The notes beneath the pieces are model-generated. The model searched no databases. It was given only the letters and a program-made list of their open reading frames with translations, and had not been told where the DNA came from. Positions 57,334 to 64,000 of a stretch of DNA of 64,000 nt are shown piece after piece. The translations under genes and the position numbers were made by a program. This DNA comes from Acytostelium subglobosum LB1 (lineage: Eukaryota > Evosea > Eumycetozoa > Acytosteliales > Acytosteliaceae): positions 564,734 through 628,733 of the forward strand of contig NW_012236530.1 of the NCBI RefSeq assembly GCF_000787575.1, in the 5' to 3' direction. Each line of letters opens with the position of its first letter. The stretch's first letter is position 1.

Positions 57334-58657
57334 TCATAGGCTACTGTCCTCATCGGCCTCATCCTGTCTGATGTATATACTATCCATCTCTCTGATGTTG
57401 TCGATTGTTTCCTCATCGTCTTCCTCACTGTCATCATTGAGCAATGGCACCAGGAATGATTGTTTGGTGTCTCCAATGACGTCAGAGACATTGGCGGCCT
57501 TCATAAAGTTCTTGAGAATGTTGACTTGCTTGGAAGGTGCCTGCTCCTTGGTGTCGAACTCCTCGTTGAACAACCAGCCCTGCTTGAACCTGCTGACGTC
57601 CTTGTACTCGGCATAAGGGAAGAAGTAGTGATGAATCACAGAGATTACAAACATCTCCAAGCAAATGATAAAGTTCTGAAGTGCCTCTGATATGTTGTGA
57701 ATAGTCCAATCTCCAACAGAGTTGATAACATGGAAGTATGATAGGAGTGCAATGATTACTCCTTGCCTGTTCAATGTTCAATGTTCAATGAATGAGTGAA
57801 TAAGTGAATGAGTGATTGTAAGTAAGTGAGTGAGAGTGGATGGCTGGGGCAACAACTATGTCGTTGGAATCATACCAGAATGAGAAGAAGATGACCATCT
57901 TGATACACATGAACTTGCCAAATGGTTTAAATGGTTGTAACTCTTTGCTCATACATTGATAGAAGAGTACCAGTGCATAAAGACTCATCTGTTGGTCGAA
58001 GGTATGGTCAATTAACATGTCCAATCAATCGATCAATTAATGAATCATATACATATACATACCCAGACACTGATGTTCTCTATGATGACCAGCCAGAGAT
58101 ATCCACGATCGGGTACAAACTTGCCTTGACCATAGTATCCAAACACTTGTAAGACGATTGAAACAATTGCTACAACAGGCTTGACAAATACAAATTGTAA
58201 TACCATCTGTTGACAATTCCTTAGAAATGTTGGACCGAGTTTGATTCGAGGCAGACAATAACTCAGTGGCCATGGATGTAGCATCGATTGCTTCTTCTCC
58301 AGTAGTTCAAACACATCGTTGTGCATCTCTACATAAGCCACAATCAAACAAAAGAATGAATACAAGACATAAGCTTCATATCTGTGATCAATTGATACAT
58401 GAAGTTAGTGATTGATTGATTGATTGAATGATTGAATGGTCATGAACATACATGTCTCTTGTGAAATCAAAGTATAGACTATACTCAACAAAGAGTAGGG
58501 ATAGCCAACTGTCAATGGAATATACAGGTACCATTATCAATATCCTAATTATATATCTTTGTAATATTGGACAGTTGTAATTCCTAAGATGCTTATATAT
58601 CAAATGTACAGATAATATCAATGAGAGTAACATTGCCACTCCAGACACCATCCACAT
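57334..58657 (-). CDS. TMEM184/OST-alpha family membrane protein
   Basis: Four exons, 58657..58452, 58381..58063, 57988..57876, 57766..57334, 356 aa. Seven membrane segments are expected: starting MWMVSGVAMLLSLILSVHLI, then IIRILIMVPVYSIDSWLSLLF (the family signature), EAYVLYSFFCLIVAYV, FVFVKPVVAIVSIVLQVFGYY, MSLYALVLFYQCM, FMCIKMVIFFSFW followed by QGVIIALLSYFHVI, and FIICLEMFVISVIHHYFFPY. The C-terminal about 90 residues are acidic and cytosolic. Members include human TMEM184 and plant LAZ1; the transport role is inferred, not proven. Its stop lies only 73 bp from the convergent myotubularin stop. Confidence 0.9.
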
Positions 58658-59522
58658 ACTTTATACAACTTATTAGTATTGTGTTCATGTCCTTCCATTC
58701 ATCCATTCATCCATCCTTTCTATCCAACAAATAACATACATCTCAAGTATTGTAATGTTCATGATTGTATATCTATCTATCTATCTATCTATCTCTATCT
58801 ATCTATTATCTTCTATATATCTTATATTTATATTACAATAGTTAATAGTGTTGCAACATTGGTGATAATGATGTTGTAATGAGTGATGTTGAACAAGAGG
58901 CCTAATCTAACTCTGTGTGCTTGTGTGTTGTTGTTGTTGAAGTGTTGTGTTTGTGTATGTGTGAGGCTTTGAAGAGAGAATAGTGTTTGATTGATTGATT
59001 GAATGTGTAAATGAATGGTGAGCTTATAAATAAATTAGTTGACGAACTATCTATTATCAGAACGAGTTGACCAATCTGAGGGACCTTTGTGGATTCAGAA
59101 AACAATGCAACACACACTCTTATTGGGCCATCAAACAATCATCTAATCTTACAACAGTTATATAATGGGGAAACTCATCAATAATCATCCTCTTTTTAAT
59201 TAGAATGTTTTTATCTCTACCTCATTATTGATATATTTTAAAACAATCCATATTGAAATATTATTAATATACAAACTATACAAATAAATAAATATTATTT
59301 ATTACAAGTACTTGTTAATATACAACTTGTCAATGTCGAAGTTGATCAAGTTGATATCTTGGACTTTGCAAAAAAGATCAACAAAAACTCGTGGATTCTG
59401 ATGTTTGAAATGAATGAACCTTGAAGTTACTTAGCCCGAACCGAAACATTGAAGCTGTGAGATAGATAGAGAAAGGGAGATAGATAGAGTGCTCTGTAAC
59501 CCAAAGGGTGATATATATATAT
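58658..59522. promoter_or_regulatory. Divergent spacer with microsatellites
   Basis: Upstream of TMEM184 (minus) and the helical-repeat gene (plus). Has (CATT)n at 58700-58720, the (ATCT)n array, and AT-rich sequence at 59180-59320. No gene. Confidence 0.5.
58769..58806. repeat. (ATCT)n microsatellite
   Basis: About eight ATCT units, one interrupted, in the TMEM184 upstream region. Confidence 0.85.
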
Positions 59523-62260
59523 ATGTTAAGATTGCCATTCAAACATCTGACACCATTGCTATTGCAGCAATGTGGTAATGCAAGTGTCAGCTCTGTTGCC
59601 ATTGCTTCACTGTCATCATCAACAACATTGTTATCATCATTGTACAGGCATAGTAATACTTTACAACGACAACAACAATATATATATCGATCAAATAGTA
59701 CAAAGAGTAGCAGCAGCAGCAGTAGTAGCAAAGATGAAGTGTTCATTGATGATCATTCTTCGTCTACCAATAGAAGATTGAATCTACAACGTCAATCGTC
59801 AAACAACAACAACAACAACAACAACAGTAACATCAAACAACAAGTACAACAAATACAACAAGTACAGGAAGAGATACTCGAAGAAACATATGAACAGACA
59901 CCTAGCACATCCTCACTTCATCCAAGATCCGCGACAGATAACGAATTCACCAAGCTCATTGACATGTTCCAAGACTCCATGCCATTGGCCATCGAACAGT
60001 ATGTATGATTGATTGATTGAATGAATGAATGCGTCACAATCATACTCATTGTCTCATCGAATGAAGATTGAATAACTACCTTTATGGTACTAAAGATAGT
60101 ATAAAGTTAGAGGAATACATGGTGGACGAGTTCCTTCACTTGATAAAGGGCGATCCTTATCTGAGTACAGACTTGTTGAATACATTGTTGCAGTACTATA
60201 TTAGAGTGGATAGGTTGGAGAAGATCAAAGAGATAATAGGTCTATATATATATGGTGTGGAGAATGCAGACATCAATCAAACGACATTGGACCTGGTCTA
60301 TGAGTACAGTGCCACGCGACAGCATCTTGTACTCGACTCATTCAACACGCGACCCGAGATCATCCAGTACACGCTTCAGACATGTCTGTTGGCGGAGGCT
60401 GGCCCCGATGGACTTTATATCGAGCGCGAGTATCTGTTACACAATTGGGACGTACAATCAAAGCCATTATATTCACCGATACCCTTGCTAATGGTATTCA
60501 ACGAGCTCAATGTACTCGAGGGCACGGACAACTCTGGCGCCGCCCAGCATATCGTCGACTTCCTCTACAACAAACTTCGCGCGCTCGACTCGGTTCGCGT
60601 GCAAGACATCGCACTCAATGATATTGTGGGCAACTACTTGTCGATTGGTTGCTACAACATGGCATTGCGTTGGTACGCCATTCGTATTGCCGACTTCCGT
60701 CTGATGCCCAATCATCACACGATTGGCAAGTTCATCGCCTATCAATCACAATCCAGAAAGAGTGATGAGAACCTCGACGCCGACCCTCAGATGGCATACT
60801 GGCTAAAGGCCAAGGGATTATACACGGACAACTGGCGACTGGGCATCACACAGAGCATTCAGAACGCATTCGTCGAGAGCCAGAAGGGTGTCGATACCAA
60901 CGCGATCACAGCCAGCATCAAGGACTATGTCTCCACAATGGACGAGATCGACACGCTACTCAATCACCATCTGGTCGCAGGCAACGCACCAGAAGTGCGC
61001 CTCATGTTGTTGGAGACCTACTTCAAGACACAGCGATTCCCCAGCGGAGCCATGTTGCTCGAGGCAGCCGACCTCCTATTCAAACACAACCCGAAGGACT
61101 ACCTCGACAACTTGCTCCTGAAAGCACCCCTGCACTTCCTGCCGCTCATCTGCACTCCGGCGCACTTCTCCTCGATCCTGCAGACGGACCTGGACCAGGG
61201 CATACGCATGCTGAGCAAACAGCAGGACATCTTTATCTTCTCCAACTCGGCACAGACATGGTGCGACATCATGGTTGGATTGTTGAACAATGGAGGTCAC
61301 CTGTCATTGATTGGCCGAATGATTCGCACGCTCGTCAACACTTTCAAGACTATAACGCCCAAGATTATCAATGATATTGGCATGTGGATGTATGCACATA
61401 ATCGATTCGATGGCGAGGTCATTTCCGCGCTGGAGGAGTACTCCAATGCCTACATGATCAACCCACCCCTGATCAAACATCTCAAGATGTCACAGCTGGC
61501 CAAGAGTCGAAGATTCAAGGAGGCACACGATATATTCATTGGCATGACTGAGAAGAAGAGCCGCACATATCAGGTCGCCACCGATCTGTTCTTGAAGCAA
61601 TGTGCATACTCCCGTGTGGTCTCAAAGCGTCTAGGTGTGGCATGGTCCGAGCCCACAATCGATCAACTTGAACGATTCCTTCAGATCAGCCTCAGCTTCC
61701 ACAAGACCAACCCAGCGGTGTTGGCCATCATTACTGGTACTCTATTGCGTGATAACAGTCAACCTGGCATTGGTCTGGCACTGGTCAAGCAGAACATTGC
61801 GCGAGACGAGAAGAGCACACATGCTGACGATATCTTTGGCAAGTTGATTCGATCGTTATCCAATGAGAAGGAGAAGTTGGACCTGGTCACACACATCTCT
61901 CAGTACAATCTGATGCACAACAAGAAGACAGTGGAACATACGATCAAACAACAACGTAATATTAAGTCGAGCGCGGGCGCCACAGGCAAGGACAAGACTG
62001 CAGCGGAAATAGAGGAAATGGATATAGACAGTAACTTTTTGGAAGCAACCGACGCTCCCAATGCTCCCAAGTCTACCGCATCCACATCTTCAGCAGCGAA
62101 AACATCACAACCATTATCCCAAGAGACACTTGACTTTATTCAACATCACTTTGTTGAGCATACCATCCAGCCTCAGATCCACACCTTCCGAGTTAATGAT
62201 CAAGGAAACAGACAACAACAGACAAAGCCAGCATACGAGTCAATAAAGTCAATCGATTGA
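59523..62260 (+). CDS. Probable mitochondrial helical-repeat (PPR/TPR-like) protein
   Basis: Two exons, 59523..59998 and 60067..62260, 889 aa. The start is the ATG opening MLRLPFKHLTPLLLQQ; the upstream in-frame codons lack ATG. The N-terminus is basic, amphipathic and free of acidic residues for over 60 positions, like a mitochondrial presequence, then Ser/Asn/Gln-rich. From residue 160 the protein is almost all helical pairs with PPR-like wording (LLNTLLQYYIRVDRLEKIKEII, YLSIGCYNMALRWYAIRIADF, RLMPNHHTIGKFIAYQ, ISALEEYSNAYMINPPLIKHL). PPR proteins bind organellar RNA; a role in mitochondrial RNA handling is plausible but inferred. The tail is Thr/Ser/Ala-rich and ends in a Gln-rich stretch. 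Confidence 0.65.
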
Positions 62261-62347
62261 TTGAGTGAGTGATGTATCATTCGCGAATGATATATTGATG
62301 GACTGGAATGGACAAGTTTTATATATCTCTGGTTAATGGTACGCCAA

Positions 62348-64000
62348 CTAAGAGCGCAATGTGTAGTATCTCTGGTCACTGGTTATGCGATTGAAGTTGA
62401 CTAGTAGCACATAAGCTGTGAGCAATGCCAGTAAGAGTACGAGGAAGTTCTGGAAATAATAGTTGGAGATTGGTAAATATGATTGTCTGATGGCTGGCGG
62501 GCCAATGGTTGGCATGTGCATTACTTACTTGAAGAAGTGATGGAGTATTCTTTTGTTGTTGTAGTTGTTGCTGTTGAAGTTGTTTGAGTATAGCCTGTGC
62601 ATGTTGTTGTTGTTGAGGTTGTTGTTGTTGGGTCAGAGGTAGGGGTTCTGGAGTTGGAAGAATGATTGGCATTGTTGATGATGATGATGCCTTGTCATCT
62701 TTCAGTCGATCAATTATTCCTTCAATATGCCTCAGTTTGTTGGTTAATGCGGCCAATTGCTCCTGGTCGTCTTGATGCTGGTTGGTTGTTGTGAGTTGTG
62801 AATTATGTACATGTTGGTCGGTTGTTTGTTGTTGTTGTTTAAGTTGTGTCTGCTGTTTCTGGATATCCTCAGACTGTTTGATCAATCCCTGCAGACGATT
62901 GGATAGATTGGTGATAATATCGTCTTGCGCCTTATTCTGTGACTTCAATCCTGTGATCTCCTTCTTTAGGTTGTCCTCGATGTTGTGATTACGCTCTGCC
63001 AACTCCTTCTCAAGCTTGCCATGCATATCACGCCATAAATCATCCTGTTGCTTCCTCTGATTGGTGCTCTGTTCATTGAGTTGATTGAACTGAGTCTGTA
63101 GCTGCTGACATCTGTTCTTCCACTTGGTCTTTCTGTTCTCCGACTCCTTGGTGTACTTCTCGTTGTTCAATGATTCCTGTGCCAAACAGCTTTTCTTGAG
63201 CTCGTCGAATGCCTGTGTCAGCTTCTCCAACTCATCGATTCTGTTGTTGCCTCGGGTAACCTCGCCTGACAGACCAGCCACCTTGCGTGCCATCTCGCTG
63301 CGTTCACTCTCGAATCGCGCCAAGGCCTCCTGCTTGCTCTCGATCAATGCCTTGGACTCGCTCAATTGCTTGTTCACATTATGACTCTCTTGCTCCAGTG
63401 ATGTAACCTGCTCCTGTAGCTTGGTCTCGTTTTTCCTGCACTCCTCCAACTCATTCTGCAGACGCAGCATGTAGTTGGAGAGGAAGCCGGGGTTAATGGC
63501 CTCGCTACCACCAGCCTCCTCCACCACCTGCTTCAGAATACCCTGTTCGCTCTTCATCGTCTGGATCAAAGATTTGAGCTGTGGCGCTGGCAACTCGTTG
63601 TTGACCGATGGTTGATTGCGTACAGATTGTGCACGCTCGCCATAGTATAACGATGAGATGGTGTCGCGCAAAACAGAGTCATGTCCACTGACCGAGCAGT
63701 TGACAATGAGACATGTCTTGGAGTTGCCACCCAGACAGTTCTGAAGCAGTTGTGTTAACTTGCTGTCGCGATATCGTACGTGCTTTGAACGCTTGGCAAT
63801 GTCCTCGATGACTCCACCCAGAGCATAGAGTGACTTGTTGATTGACTTTGCGTCGTCCAATCGCTGACCTGTCGCGCGTGTCGTTGACACAGACTCTGAG
63901 CCACTGAGATCCACCATGTAGAGCAATGAGTTGACGATGTCCTTTGTCTCGACATCCTCGCGGTTCACCGATACCAGGAATAGTATGTGTCCACGTGACT
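62348..64000 (-). CDS. Kinesin with long coiled coil and C-terminal membrane anchor (5' end outside window)
   Basis: Two exons seen: >64000..62529 and 62449..62348. The upstream part is the second half of a kinesin motor: VDLSGSESVSTTRATGQRLDDAKSINKSL is the switch II block (here split into two motifs, VDLSGSE and SINKSLYALGGVI), followed by HVRYRDSKLTQLLQNCLGG and CLIVNCS. About 330 residues of coiled coil follow (NELEECRKNETKLQEQV, QALARFESERSEMARKV, and so on), then a Gln-rich stretch. The last exon encodes NFLVLLLALLTAYVLLVNF, a membrane helix, and a short tail RITSDQRYYTLRS. The motor thus appears tail-anchored. Dictyostelium has a nuclear-envelope kinesin with such an anchor, and this may be its counterpart; I am not certain of the orthology. 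Confidence 0.88.

Noticed and set aside
1-64000. CRISPR arrays, operons, bacterial ribosome sites, retroviral or Polinton-like elements
   Set aside because: None seen. The gene structure is eukaryotic throughout, and no capsid, envelope, integrase or LTR-like parts were recognised.

Overview
The window looks like a dictyostelid social amoeba chromosome, probably a species with a moderately balanced base composition rather than the extremely AT-rich D. discoideum. The reasons are: short introns with GTATGT/GTAAGT donors and CTAAC-type branch sites; very small intergenic gaps; long Asn/Gln/Ser/Thr runs; and lineage-typical genes (colossin-like SdrD-B adhesin, class I myosin with TH1/Gly-Pro-Ala/SH3 tail, DUF2828 protein, kinesin with a membrane tail, tRNA-associated LINE debris). 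The species itself cannot be fixed from the sequence. One ambiguous base (16322) and several single-base frame breaks suggest draft quality.

Layout. 1-8.4 kb: a coiled-coil protein (runs off the left edge), sepiapterin reductase-like SDR, WDR5-like WD40 protein, a probable N-myristoylated protein, and a CDCA7/R1-type zinc-finger protein. 8.9-15.4 kb: one giant secreted colossin-like gene (2002 aa) with a Thr/Ser/Val mucin-like stalk and five SdrD-B double modules, four of them on symmetric phase-1 exons. 15.7-17.9 kb: a pogo/Tigger-like DNA transposon with 41-bp terminal inverted repeats. 18.6-19.5 kb: a tRNA-Ser(AGA) gene with two 5'-truncated LINE 3' ends stacked on its 3' side. 19.7-24 kb: a secreted beta-helix plus carbohydrate-binding protein (two frame breaks) and a BAHD-type acyltransferase.

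24.8-40 kb is housekeeping: UGPase, an unrecognised 678-aa protein, a KCTD-type BTB protein, myosin I, a SAP-domain polynucleotide kinase/phosphatase, and a cyclin T/K-like cyclin. 40-48.3 kb holds a secreted patatin phospholipase, TVP23, an uncharacterised repeat protein, a small secreted protein, a DUF2828 vWA protein, and a Pho80-like cyclin. 48.3-50.5 kb is the largest gene-poor stretch. 50.5-64 kb holds dihydropyrimidinase, DNAJC25-like, a myotubularin phosphatase fused to three talin-F0-like ubiquitin folds, TMEM184, a mitochondrial helical-repeat protein, and a kinesin with a C-terminal membrane anchor (runs off the right edge).

The genes do not form an operon or a single pathway. Gene order alternates divergent pairs (240-1040 bp apart) with tightly convergent pairs (73-460 bp between stop codons). 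Loose themes are cell-surface/secreted glycoproteins, cytoskeleton and membrane trafficking (myosin I, kinesin, TVP23, myotubularin), and nuclear/DNA functions (WDR5, CDCA7-like, PNKP, two cyclins). All splice models were made by eye from frame continuity plus consensus sites. Family calls rest on motif recognition, with no database search.
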